DNA of 64,000 nucleotides, from NCBI RefSeq assembly GCF_027627575.1, contig NZ_CP114065.1:1054001-1118000 (forward strand). The letters are read 5' to 3'. Position 1 is the stretch's first letter. Each line of letters begins with the position of its first letter. This DNA is from Kribbella sp. CA-293567. Lineage in GTDB: Bacteria > Actinomycetota > Actinomycetes > Propionibacteriales > Kribbellaceae. Both the position numbers and the translations under genes were made by a program. Below the pieces are notes generated by a model that was not told where the DNA came from, did no database searches, and saw only the letters and a list, made by a program, of their open reading frames with translations. Of the stretch, positions 1-7,372 are shown one piece after another.

Positions 1-2
1 CG

Positions 3-752
3 TCGATGAAGGAAATCAACGTCATCGGCACCATGCAACTGCTCGCCGCGTGCCAGAAGGCGCCGGGCGTTCGCAAGCTCGTGGTCAAGTCGTCGACCAC
101 GGTGTACGGCGCGGGTCCTCGCGACCCCGCCATGTTCACCGAGGAGATGGCGCCGCGGGCGATCCACCAGACCGGGTTGAGCAAGGACGCGGTCGAGGTC
201 GAGGGGTACGTGCGCGGCTTCGCCCGCCGCCGCCCCGACGTCTGCGTCAGCACCCTGCGGATGGCCAACTGGATCGGCCCGCGGACCGACTCCCCGATCA
301 CCAGGTACTTCGCCATGCCGGTGGTGCCGACCGTTTTCGGGTTCGACGCCCGGCTGCAGTTCCTGCACGAGGACGACGGGGTCGAGGCGATTCATCACGC
401 CACCGTCAACGACCTGCCCGGCACGTTCAACCTGGCCGGCGACGGCGTGCTCTCGCTGTCCCAGGCGATCCGCCGGCTCGGCCGGCCCGCCTTACGGTTG
501 CCGTCCTTCACGGCGGCCAGCACGGCGGCCGTCGTACGCCGGGCCCGGCTCGCCGACTTCTCGCCGGACCAGATCACCTTCCTGACCTATGGGCGGGCGG
601 TGGACACCACCCGGATGCGCAGCGAGTTCGCCTTCGAACCGGAGTACACGACGGCCGCCGCCTTCGACGACTTCCGTGCGCACCTCGGCCCCGGGGCGGT
701 CACTCAGGCCTCCCGCTTGCTGACTACCGGGCTAGGGGCATTGCGTGGCTGA
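3..752 (+). CDS. NAD-dependent epimerase/dehydratase family protein (5' end outside window)
   Basis: The visible 249 codons are the C-terminal two thirds or so of an extended short-chain dehydrogenase of the UDP-sugar epimerase type. The segment begins inside the Rossmann domain (INVIGTMQLLAACQ). The strand ending in a serine/tyrosine active-site region (VKSSTTVYG) follows at about residues 27-36. The usual internal start codon at position 6 is not believed to be the real start, because the nucleotide-binding GxxGxxG motif is missing and the frame is open to the window edge. The gene overlaps the next gene by 8 bp, so the two are probably translated together. In mycobacteria an epimerase (Rv0501) likewise precedes an acyltransferase (Rv0502). 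An in-frame TTA leucine codon, rare in such GC-rich DNA, lies at 492-494. The substrate cannot be told from the sequence. Confidence 0.85.
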   Translation, partial: SMKEINVIGTMQLLAACQKAPGVRKLVVKSSTTVYGAGPRDPAMFTEEMAPRAIHQTGLSKDAVEVEGYVRGFARRRPDVCVSTLRMANWIGPRTDSPITRYFAMPVVPTVFGFDARLQFLHEDDGVEAIHHATVNDLPGTFNLAGDGVLSLSQAIRRLGRPALRLPSFTAASTAAVVRRARLADFSPDQITFLTYGRAVDTTRMRSEFAFEPEYTTAAAFDDFRAHLGPGAVTQASRLLTTGLGALRG

Positions 753-2187
753 CGCCGACATCATCCCGATCGGATCGGGAGGCCGCCCGGGCCGCGGTAG
801 CGGACGCCGTACGACGCCGTCAGCCGCCGCCCGCGCTCTCGCGGGTCCCGAGGCAGCCAAGGAAAGAGCGGAACGCACCGAGCGCGCACGCGCGGCGCAA
901 GCCCGCGCTGCCGAGACCGATCGCTCGTCCGCCGCCGATCAGAACGGCGCCGCAGCAGGTGAGGGCGGCGCCGCCCGCAAGGGACGAGCAGGCAAGACCC
1001 GCGTGGCCGCCGTCGACCAGCCGGCCCGGTCAAGCGAAGCCGCCTCCAACTCACCGCTGAGCGATGTCTCGGCACCGGCGACCGACGCCTCCGCTGGACC
1101 GGTCTCAGCGGGACGAGCGTCCGCGCGACCAGTCTCCGCAGGACCGGCGTCGGCGGGACGAGCGTCCGCGGGACCGGTCTCCGCAGGACCGGCGTCGGCG
1201 GGACGAGCGTCCGCGGGACCGGTCTCCGCAGGACCGGCGTCGGCGGGAACGGCCGGCCCTACCTTTGACGGCCCGAGCGGCGTCGAGGTCGGCGACAACG
1301 CGGCGCTGCGGGACTTCGCGGCGTTCGAGAAGCTGGTGCGGGAGACCTTGGGAGTCGACGGCGAGCGGAAGGTGGCCGAGTTCCTGGCGTTCCTGCGCCG
1401 GCGGTTGACCGGGGAGTACGAGGTCGACGAGTTCGGCTACGACTCCGACCTGACCGACCAGGTGCTGCTGACCGGGTTGCGGCCGCTGGCGGAGAAGTGG
1501 TTCCGGGCCGAGGTGCGCGGGATCGAGAACATCCCCGACACCGGCAGTGCGCTGATCGTCGCGAACCACTCCGGCACGATGCCGATCGACGGACTGATCA
1601 CCCAGCTGGTCATCGCCGACCACACCAACCGGCCGCTGCGCACGCTCGCGGCCGACCTGGTGTTCAAGACGCCGTTCGTCGGCGAACTGGCCCGCAAGGG
1701 TGGCGCGACGCTGGCGAGCAACGACGACGCCGAGCGGCTGCTGCGGCAGGGCAACCTGGTCGGCGTCTGGCCGGAGGGCTTCAAGGGGCTCGGCAAGCCG
1801 TTCAGCGAGCGGTACAAGCTCCAGCGGTTCGGTCGTGGCGGCTTCGTCAGCGCCGCCATGCGGACCGGCGTACCGATCGTGCCGTGTTCGATCGTCGGCG
1901 CCGAGGAGATCTACCCGCTGGTCGGCAACCTGGCCTCACTGGCCCGGCTGGTCGGCGTCCCGTACATCCCGGTCACCCCGTTCTTCCCGCTGCTCGGTCC
2001 GCTCGGGATGATCCCGTTGCCGTCGAAGTGGCTGATCGAGTTCGGCGAGCCGATCCGTACCGACGACTTCCCCGACGGCGCCGCCGACGACCCGATGCTG
2101 GTCTTCAACGTGACCGACCAGGTCCGCGAGACCATCCAGCAGACGCTCTACACCCTGCTGATGCAGCGCCGCAGCGTCTTCTTCTGA
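745..2187 (+). CDS. 1-acyl-sn-glycerol-3-phosphate acyltransferase-like (PlsC domain) with long repetitive N-terminus
   Basis: 480 residues, GTG start overlapping the epimerase gene. The C-terminal 300 residues are a PlsC/LPLAT acyltransferase: the catalytic HX4D box is NHSGTMPID (about residues 274-282), and a second acceptor-binding block follows around WPEGFKG (residue 342). Enzymes of this fold transfer acyl chains to lysophospholipids or related acceptors at the membrane. The first 170 residues are predicted disordered, rich in Ala, Ser, Gly, Pro and Arg, and contain three near-identical 15-residue units encoded by 45-bp DNA repeats. Related proteins usually lack such a repeat or have a shorter lead. 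The partner epimerase suggests a role in a glycolipid or envelope lipid, but this is inference. Confidence 0.85.
   Translation: MADADIIPIGSGGRPGRGSGRRTTPSAAARALAGPEAAKERAERTERARAAQARAAETDRSSAADQNGAAAGEGGAARKGRAGKTRVAAVDQPARSSEAASNSPLSDVSAPATDASAGPVSAGRASARPVSAGPASAGRASAGPVSAGPASAGRASAGPVSAGPASAGTAGPTFDGPSGVEVGDNAALRDFAAFEKLVRETLGVDGERKVAEFLAFLRRRLTGEYEVDEFGYDSDLTDQVLLTGLRPLAEKWFRAEVRGIENIPDTGSALIVANHSGTMPIDGLITQLVIADHTNRPLRTLAADLVFKTPFVGELARKGGATLASNDDAERLLRQGNLVGVWPEGFKGLGKPFSERYKLQRFGRGGFVSAAMRTGVPIVPCSIVGAEEIYPLVGNLASLARLVGVPYIPVTPFFPLLGPLGMIPLPSKWLIEFGEPIRTDDFPDGAADDPMLVFNVTDQVRETIQQTLYTLLMQRRSVFF
1108..1242 (+). repeat. Three tandem 45-bp repeats inside the acyltransferase gene
   Basis: Units at 1108-1152, 1153-1197 and 1198-1242, directly abutting. 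Units 2 and 3 are identical; unit 1 differs at only a few bases. Partial copies flank both ends. Each unit encodes 15 residues of the pattern AGRASAGPVSAGPAS, so copy-number change keeps the reading frame. Confidence 0.95.
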
Positions 2188-2248
2188 GCCGCCCCACCCT
2201 CCGCCGGGCCGGCCACCAGCACCGTCGATGACTTCTGCGGAGACGGCG

Positions 2249-2280
2249 AAAAACCCGGACTCCGTGAGGAGAACCGGGCT
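2249..2280 (-). terminator. Rho-independent-type terminator after the DUF5667 gene
   Basis: On the minus strand a GC-rich stem (CCCGG paired with CCGGG, then CTCC with GGAG after a small bulge, TCAC loop) is followed by a run of five T. It lies about 23 bp downstream of the stop of the RsbN-like gene and also sits between two converging genes. Confidence 0.7.
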
Positions 2281-2302
2281 CTTCGAGGTGCACTGGGAAG
2301 AA

Positions 2303-3526
2303 CTACTTCCAGGGCGGTAGCAGAGTCTCGAGCACGCCCGGCAGGTTGATCGTCGGGAGCGGGAGGCTCAGGCTCGGGAAGGGCCAAGGCCAGCTGGGCG
2401 TACCGGGCGTCGGCAGCGTGGGGACGGACGGTCCCGACGGTGTCGTGCTCGGCTTGCTCGACGGGCGGGGTGGCGTCTTCAGGTCGGTGGGCAGGGTGGT
2501 CGGCTGCTCGACGATGGTGGTGTCCACCGTCTCCGACGGCGGTGCCTGGCTGACCACCGGGCTGCTCGGCTTGGCCGAGGGCACGGTCGACGCTTCGGCC
2601 GAAGGCTTGCGGGTCGGCGACGAGGTGGGCGCCTTGATCGGCGTACTCGGCTCCGTCCCGGGGTTGATCGCCGGCGCCGGGCCCGCGTTCTTGGCCGGCT
2701 TGGGCTTCTCGCACTTCGGACAGGCGGCAGCGCTCTGCCGGGCCAGGTCCTCGATCGTCGCCAGGGCCTCGACAGCTCCCTTGAGCGACTCCGGCGGCAG
2801 CTTGGGCGCGAGTTCACCGATGGCCTGGCGGGCGCTGGTGATGAACGCGGTCACTGCCGTGATGGAGGCCGGATCGCCGTCCTGCACGTACGAAGCGATC
2901 AGCCGGGTGATGCCCGTGCGGGACTGGACGGTGAAGTCGGCGAGCGTGCTGTCGATGGTGGCGACATCGCCACCGTTCTTCACCAACGCCCGGATCTCGG
3001 ACAACCTGGTCTCGGCATGGCCGAGCTCGCGCCGGCCCCGGGAACCGTCCCCGACGGCGACATTGGTGGAGACGTTCTCGATCCCGCGCTTCATGCCGTA
3101 CAGCGCGTCGCCGGGCATCGCCTGCTGAGCGGCGGCGGCAGAACCGATGCCACCGCCGAGCAGGACCAGCGCGGCAGTACTGGCCACCAGCCGGATGCGC
3201 CGGCCGTGACGATGGCGGATATCTGTCACGGACGCGTCGTCGTCCTCGCGCGGAGGCGGATCGTCCGAGCTGTCCGGAACGCTGGGTACCACGGTCGGAG
3301 TCGTGGTCGCGGCTCGCGCCGCGGCCTGCTCGAGGAGGCGGTGCCTCAGCTCGGCAGCGAACTCCGGCCGCGGTGTCACTGCGCCGGCGGTCCTCAGCCG
3401 TCCGACCAGTTCCACAGCTTCCATCAGCTCAGGGTCATCGCTCAGTCGCGAAGAGTGACGGGGCCCGTGATCGACGGCGTGCGCGAAGGTCTCCGCGCGC
3501 GCTCGAGCCCTGTGTAGGTCACTCAT
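2303..3526 (-). CDS. DUF5667 membrane protein, RsbN-like putative anti-sigma factor
   Basis: 407 residues. The N-terminal ~100 residues are cytoplasmic and resemble the short sigma-binding region of RsbN. One transmembrane helix follows at about 112-134, then the DUF5667 region starting near PGDALYGMKRGIENV (138-152). The last ~140 residues are a Pro/Ser/Thr-rich, probably extracytoplasmic tail. A GAGGAGA ribosome-binding site lies 9 bp before the ATG. The gene follows the ECF sigma gene on the same strand with a 107-bp gap. In Streptomyces, RsbN (SCO3324) is the membrane anti-sigma factor of BldN (SCO3323), encoded next to it. The same arrangement and domain make an anti-sigma role likely here, though the binding itself is inferred. 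Confidence 0.8.
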   Translation of the reverse strand: MSDLHRARARAETFAHAVDHGPRHSSRLSDDPELMEAVELVGRLRTAGAVTPRPEFAAELRHRLLEQAAARAATTTPTVVPSVPDSSDDPPPREDDDASVTDIRHRHGRRIRLVASTAALVLLGGGIGSAAAAQQAMPGDALYGMKRGIENVSTNVAVGDGSRGRRELGHAETRLSEIRALVKNGGDVATIDSTLADFTVQSRTGITRLIASYVQDGDPASITAVTAFITSARQAIGELAPKLPPESLKGAVEALATIEDLARQSAAACPKCEKPKPAKNAGPAPAINPGTEPSTPIKAPTSSPTRKPSAEASTVPSAKPSSPVVSQAPPSETVDTTIVEQPTTLPTDLKTPPRPSSKPSTTPSGPSVPTLPTPGTPSWPWPFPSLSLPLPTINLPGVLETLLPPWK

Positions 3527-3633
3527 GAGTTCTCGTTCTCCTCAATGGCCGATCGGGGTTACCGAAAGGTCCTCACACAGGCAAACGAGGAAACTCCCTG
3601 ACGGGTTACGAAAGACATTCGTTGTCATCCTCC

Positions 3634-4230
3634 TCACCTCAAGTCCTTGGGGATAACCTTCGCCAAGTGCCGGACGGCTCTCAGTTGCAGTTGCTTGACG
3701 GCGCCCTCGGATTTCTCCAGCGCCTTGGCCGTCTCCGCGATCGACAGACCGGCGAAGAACCGCATCGTCAGACAGTCGCGCTGCTCCTCGGGCAGCGCGG
3801 CCACGGCGTCGCGCAGCACCTCGGCGGTGGCCGCGGCCAGCACGTCCACCTCCGGGCCCTCGGTCTGCCGGTCGTGCGTCTCGATCTCGTCGGTGACCAC
3901 CTCGAGCCGGACCCGTCCCGACTTGTAGTGGTCGGTGATCAGGTTCCGGGCGATCGTCACCAGCCAGGCTCCGAAGTCCCGGCCCTGCCAGCGGAACGAG
4001 TCCAGCGCGCGCAGCGCCCGGACGAACGTCTCACTGGTCAGGTCCTCCGCGAGCGCCGATGACGACACTCGCGCGTAGATGTAGCGATACACGGTCAGCG
4101 AGTACTCGTCGTACAGCTCGCCGAACGCACCGACATCCCCTGCCTGGGCGCGATCGACGAGCTCTGCACGTCTCATCCCGTCCGGGCTCGGCTCCGGCGT
4201 CGTCAAGTTCTCTCCCCGTTCAACTGACAC
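3634..4230 (-). CDS. ECF RNA polymerase sigma factor, BldN-like
   Basis: 198 residues with both ECF regions. Sigma region 2 is at about 25-105 (ending with the strongly BldN-like stretch WQGRDFGAWLVTIARNL) and region 4 at about 140-195 (LPEEQRDCLTMRFFAGLSI, then a helix-turn-helix). Context matches S. coelicolor bldN: DUF5667 partner downstream, and glutaredoxin, rex and hem genes nearby. BldN of Streptomyces is made with an N-terminal pro-sequence of roughly 86 residues; here only about 25 residues precede region 2, so no such prodomain is present. The start taken is GTG at 4230; a TTG nine codons in has a GGGGAGAG just before it and could be used instead. Target genes are unknown. Confidence 0.88.
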   Translation of the reverse strand: MSVERGENLTTPEPSPDGMRRAELVDRAQAGDVGAFGELYDEYSLTVYRYIYARVSSSALAEDLTSETFVRALRALDSFRWQGRDFGAWLVTIARNLITDHYKSGRVRLEVVTDEIETHDRQTEGPEVDVLAAATAEVLRDAVAALPEEQRDCLTMRFFAGLSIAETAKALEKSEGAVKQLQLRAVRHLAKVIPKDLR

Positions 4231-4754
4231 GTCTGTGTCCGATACGTCCTTCGACCGACACTGCCGCGGATGGCAACAGCGGCTGAGACAGCACCGAGCG
4301 TTACGCCTGAAACACCCGCTGTCAACAGCGCCCGGCGTGCCGCTTTCCGTCCGGTCCGGTAATCGCGGACCTGCCGGCCCGCCACTTCGGCCTGCCGGCG
4401 GAGCCTGGAATCCGGGTTGACCGCGCAGTCGGCCAGGTGAAGCCGCTCGTGCGCCGCCGGCGCGCGAACCGCCTCCGCCTTCGCCGGATCGTGAACAATA
4501 TCCCCGGCAAGACGGCCTGTACAGATCCCGTCACGCGATTCTGCAATCGTTCCCAGTGCACCCCGCCGGTACAGCCCTCCGGCCAGGTGGTGCACCGAAG
4601 CGCCCCGCAGCATCGTGTTGTCCACGTCGAAGAACGCGGCCGCGTGGGTCACCGGCGGTGTCCGCAGCGCTGCTTCGAGCTCGGCAGCCGCCGCGCTGGC
4701 CTCACCGGCCAGCACCGACCGGGCGCGCAGATCACGCGTGGTTGGTCGAGTCAC
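4203..4754 (-). pseudogene. HAD-IB family phosphatase (SerB1-like), internally deleted remnant
   Basis: The 183-codon frame is open, but the protein is a shortened HAD-IB hydrolase. The N-terminal nucleophile motif is intact (FFDVDNTML, residues 41-49). Right after GLYRRG (residue 65) it jumps to ALGTIAESRDG, skipping about 100 residues of the cap and motif II region. After LADC (residue 110) it jumps to AVNPDSRLRR, skipping the acidic motif (SDSxxDxPML in the family). The C-terminal RDYRTGRKA block is retained. Both losses preserve frame. The frame then runs 28 bp into the sigma gene. GC bias at third positions is weaker than in neighbours, as expected for decay. Full-length relatives sit at this place in other actinobacteria (for example Rv0505c near hemA). 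Catalysis is not expected. Confidence 0.8.
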
Positions 4755-4790
4755 AGAGTGACCCTAGCGGTCTCGTGACAGACTCGCCTG

Positions 4791-6239
4791 GTGAACTTCA
4801 ACTTCGCGGATGTTCTTCGTGACACAGCGCGACGTCACGGCGAACGTCCGGCGCTGGTCGACGGCGACCGGCGACTGACCTGGAGCCAGCTCGACGCGGC
4901 CGTGGACACGGCTGCCCGGGGCTACTCGGCCGCGGGTCTGGTGCCGGGGTACCGGGTGGTCCTGCTGCTGGCGAACAGCATCGAGTTCGTCACCTCCTAC
5001 CTGGGATGTCTTCGCGCCGGGCTGGTCGCCGTACCGCTCAACACCGGGCTGACCAAGAGCGAGATCGACACGGTGATCGCGCACTCCGGAGCCCGTCTCG
5101 CGGTCGTCGACGGCGACCTCGCGGACCGGGTCGAAGGCGTCCGGGTGGTCCGGGCCGGCGACCTGGCCGGTGACGCTCCGCTCACGCCGCAGACCGACCC
5201 CGAGGCTCTGGCGGTCCTGCTCTACACCTCCGGAACCAGCGGAGATCCGCGCGCCGCGATGCTGACCCACCGGGCGCTGGGCGCGAACGTGCAGAACCTG
5301 GCCGACCTCGGCGAGGACCGGATGGGGCCCGAGGACGTGGTGCTCGGCGTGCTGCCGATGTTCCACGCGTTCGGCCTCAACGCGGTGCTCGGCTGGGCCG
5401 TCGCCACCGGGGCGCAGCTGGTCGTCGAGCGGCGGTTCGACTCCACCGGCACCATCGACCTGATCCGCCGGTACGGCGTGACGCGGCTCCCGCTCGCGCC
5501 GCCCGCCCTGACCGCCTTCATCGCGCGGCCCGACCTGCGGGAGGCGCTGGCCACCGTCAAGGTCGTGCTCACCGGTGCCTCGACCCTGGATCGCGGTCTC
5601 GCGGACCGGTTCGAGCAGGCCAGCGGGCTGTTCGTGCACCAGGGTTACGGGCTGACCGAGGCCTCGCCCGGCGTCACCACCACGCTCGGCGAGCACGACC
5701 CGAAGCCGGGCTCCGTCGGCCGGGCGCTGCCGCACGTGGAGCTGCGGATCGCCGACGAGCAGGGTGAGGAGGTCGAGGGCGACGACCCCGGCGAGATCCT
5801 GATCCGCGGCCGCAACCTCTTCTCCGGCTACTGGCCGGACGGCGTCGACGGCCCGGACGACGAAGGCTGGTACCGCACCGGCGACGTCGGGTTCCTGGAC
5901 GCCGACGGCGACCTGTTCCTGGTCGACCGGCTGCGCGAACTGATCATCGTGTCCGGCTTCAACGTCTTCCCCAGCGAGGTCGAGGAAGTCCTCGTCCAGG
6001 CTCCGGGAGTGCGCGAGGCGGCCGTGATCGGCGTACCGTCCACGGACACCGGCGAGGCGGTGAAGGCGTTCGTCGTACCGGAGACCGGGGCCGCGCCGAG
6101 GCCGGACGAGGTGCTCGAGTACGCCGCCACCCGGCTGGCGCGGTTCAAGTGCCCGGTCGAACTCGAGGTGGTCGACAACCTGCCGCACTCGGTCACCGGC
6201 AAGGTGGCCAAGGGCCGGCTGCGCCAGGCGGACCGGTGA
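4791..6239 (+). CDS. Acyl-CoA synthetase / AMP-dependent ligase
   Basis: 482 residues, full length for a short ANL-superfamily enzyme. The P-loop motif is LLYTSGTSGDPRAAMLTH (about 143-160). The adenylate-binding GYGLTEASP follows near 285. The hinge and core motif are YRTGDVGFLDADGDLFLVDR and then VSGFNVFPSEVEEV. The catalytic lysine is in the C-terminal HSVTGKVAKG. The enzyme activates a carboxylic acid with ATP and joins it to CoA; the acid is unknown. The GTG start lies only 36 bp from the divergent HAD remnant, with no clear ribosome-binding site, so a leaderless message is possible. It overlaps the glutaredoxin gene by 4 bp. It is distinct from the MenE ligase at the right end of the window. 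Confidence 0.9.
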   Translation: MNFNFADVLRDTARRHGERPALVDGDRRLTWSQLDAAVDTAARGYSAAGLVPGYRVVLLLANSIEFVTSYLGCLRAGLVAVPLNTGLTKSEIDTVIAHSGARLAVVDGDLADRVEGVRVVRAGDLAGDAPLTPQTDPEALAVLLYTSGTSGDPRAAMLTHRALGANVQNLADLGEDRMGPEDVVLGVLPMFHAFGLNAVLGWAVATGAQLVVERRFDSTGTIDLIRRYGVTRLPLAPPALTAFIARPDLREALATVKVVLTGASTLDRGLADRFEQASGLFVHQGYGLTEASPGVTTTLGEHDPKPGSVGRALPHVELRIADEQGEEVEGDDPGEILIRGRNLFSGYWPDGVDGPDDEGWYRTGDVGFLDADGDLFLVDRLRELIIVSGFNVFPSEVEEVLVQAPGVREAAVIGVPSTDTGEAVKAFVVPETGAAPRPDEVLEYAATRLARFKCPVELEVVDNLPHSVTGKVAKGRLRQADR

Positions 6240-6484
6240 GCGGCGCGGGTGACCGCGTCACCCTCTACGGCAAACCCGGCTGCCACCTCTGTGACGACGC
6301 CCGCGCGGTCGTCAGCCAGGTCTGCGCCGAGCTGGGCGTCACCTGGAGCGAGATCGACATCACCCAGGACGACCGGCTCTTCGCCGAGTACGGCGAGCAG
6401 ATCCCGGTCACCTTCGTCGACGGTGCCCAGCACGACTTCTGGCGGGTGGACCCGGTCAGGCTGAAGTTGGCCTTGACAAGCTAG
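6236..6484 (+). CDS. Glutaredoxin family protein
   Basis: 82 residues from a GTG that overlaps the ligase stop (GTGA). The protein is a single thioredoxin-fold domain with the redox motif CHLC (GKPGCHLCDDA, about residues 12-22), the cis-proline stretch QIPVTFVDG near residue 55-63 and a C-terminal helix. The longer upstream reading frame is the ligase gene read in another frame, so the GTG at the overlap is chosen. Small glutaredoxin-like proteins sit just ahead of hemA in mycobacteria (Rv0508) and ahead of rex in Streptomyces, consistent with a thiol-redox role linked to this locus. Its physiological reductant is not known. Confidence 0.88.
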   Translation: MSGAGDRVTLYGKPGCHLCDDARAVVSQVCAELGVTWSEIDITQDDRLFAEYGEQIPVTFVDGAQHDFWRVDPVRLKLALTS

Positions 6485-6497
6485 TGGTGTTCACCAC
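6484..6497. promoter_or_regulatory. Perfect inverted repeat after glutaredoxin, ahead of rex
   Basis: GTGGTG-TT-CACCAC, six-base arms with a two-base centre, begins at the last base of the glutaredoxin stop codon. It could be a weak stem-loop or a second, divergent half-match to the Rex operator (TGTGAA...TTCACA). It is too short to decide. Confidence 0.4.
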
Positions 6498-6514
6498 GCG
6501 AGGCCTTCCCGATT

Positions 6515-6543
6515 TTGTTCTCACGTTCACAAGCTCCTAGAGT
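6515..6543 (+). promoter_or_regulatory. Rex-operator-like site overlapping the rex-hem promoter
   Basis: TTGTTCTCACGTTCACAA (6515-6532): its right half (CGTTCACAA) matches the Rex operator half-site exactly, while the left half keeps only TTGT. A -10-like TAGAGT at 6538-6543 lies 17 bp after the possible -35 TTGTTC at 6515-6520, so bound Rex would cover the promoter. In S. coelicolor, Rex represses its own rex-hem operon through such a site and is released by NADH. Autoregulation here is inferred. Confidence 0.6.
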
Positions 6544-6613
6544 GGGGGTGTCGCCGGCCGTCAGGCGGTGACTCGCGAACCACCCCAAGCAACAGCCCTA
6601 GGCCAGGAGAATT

Positions 6614-7372
6614 GTGACGCCTGCCCGCAGCCGTCGCCCCGGCGCGCCGACGAGAACCGAACGCGGCATTCCCGAGGCCACTGTCGCGCGCTTGCCGGTG
6701 TACCTACGGGCCCTGACCGCCTTGTCGGACAGTGGCATCGCCACCGCGTCGAGCGAGGATCTCGCGACCGCGGCCGGCGTCAACTCCGCCAAGCTCCGCA
6801 AGGACCTGTCCTATCTGGGTTCCTATGGCACCCGTGGGGTCGGCTACGACGTCGAGTACCTGCGCTACCAGATCGCCCGCGAGATCGGCGTCACCCAGGA
6901 CTGGGCCGTGGTCATCGTCGGGATCGGAAACCTGGGGCACGCGCTGGCCAACTACTCCGGCTTCGGTACCCGTGGTTTCCGGATCGTCGCGCTGCTGGAC
7001 GCCGATCCGTCGCTGGTCGGCGAGCGGATCGGCGACATGGTCGTCCGCGACTTCGCCGAACTGGAGGAGATCGTCGCCTCCGACCGGGTCTCGATCGGCG
7101 TCATCACCACCCCCGCCGGCCCCGCCCAGGAGGTCTGCGACCGGCTGGTCGCCGCGGGCGTGACCAGCATCCTGAACTTCGCGCCGGTGGTGCTGTCCGT
7201 GCCGACCGGCGTCGACATCCGCAAGGTGGACCTCTCGATCGAGTTGCAGATCCTGGCGTACCACGAACAACGAAAGTCCGGAGAGGCGGCGCTCCCCGAG
7301 GTGCCCGAACTGCCAGCGATGAACGGTGTCGTCACTGACCTTCCCAGCGTGGGGGGAGGTGTGGGCGCATGA
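6614..7372 (+). CDS. rex: Redox-sensing transcriptional repressor Rex
   Basis: 252 residues. The N-terminal winged-helix DNA-binding domain covers about 15-90 (VARLPVYLRAL, SKLRKDLSYLGSYG-like stretch). A Rossmann domain follows with the dinucleotide motif VVIVGIGNLGHAL from about residue 98, and a C-terminal swapped helix. Rex binds NAD+ and NADH; a high NADH share releases it from DNA and derepresses respiratory genes. The GTG start has an AGGAGA ribosome-binding site at 6605-6610. The gene overlaps hemA by 4 bp (ATGA), so it leads the operon rex-hemA-hemC-hemD-hemB. A Rex-type operator lies about 85 bp upstream, pointing to autoregulation. Confidence 0.95.
   Translation: MTPARSRRPGAPTRTERGIPEATVARLPVYLRALTALSDSGIATASSEDLATAAGVNSAKLRKDLSYLGSYGTRGVGYDVEYLRYQIAREIGVTQDWAVVIVGIGNLGHALANYSGFGTRGFRIVALLDADPSLVGERIGDMVVRDFAELEEIVASDRVSIGVITTPAGPAQEVCDRLVAAGVTSILNFAPVVLSVPTGVDIRKVDLSIELQILAYHEQRKSGEAALPEVPELPAMNGVVTDLPSVGGGVGA

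Noticed and set aside
1108..1242. Possible CRISPR-like array
   Set aside because: Repeats are contiguous without spacers and lie inside a coding frame; they are a protein repeat.
4764..6188. 474-codon minus-strand frame
   Set aside because: Antisense of the acyl-CoA ligase, no motif, composition typical of shadow frames.
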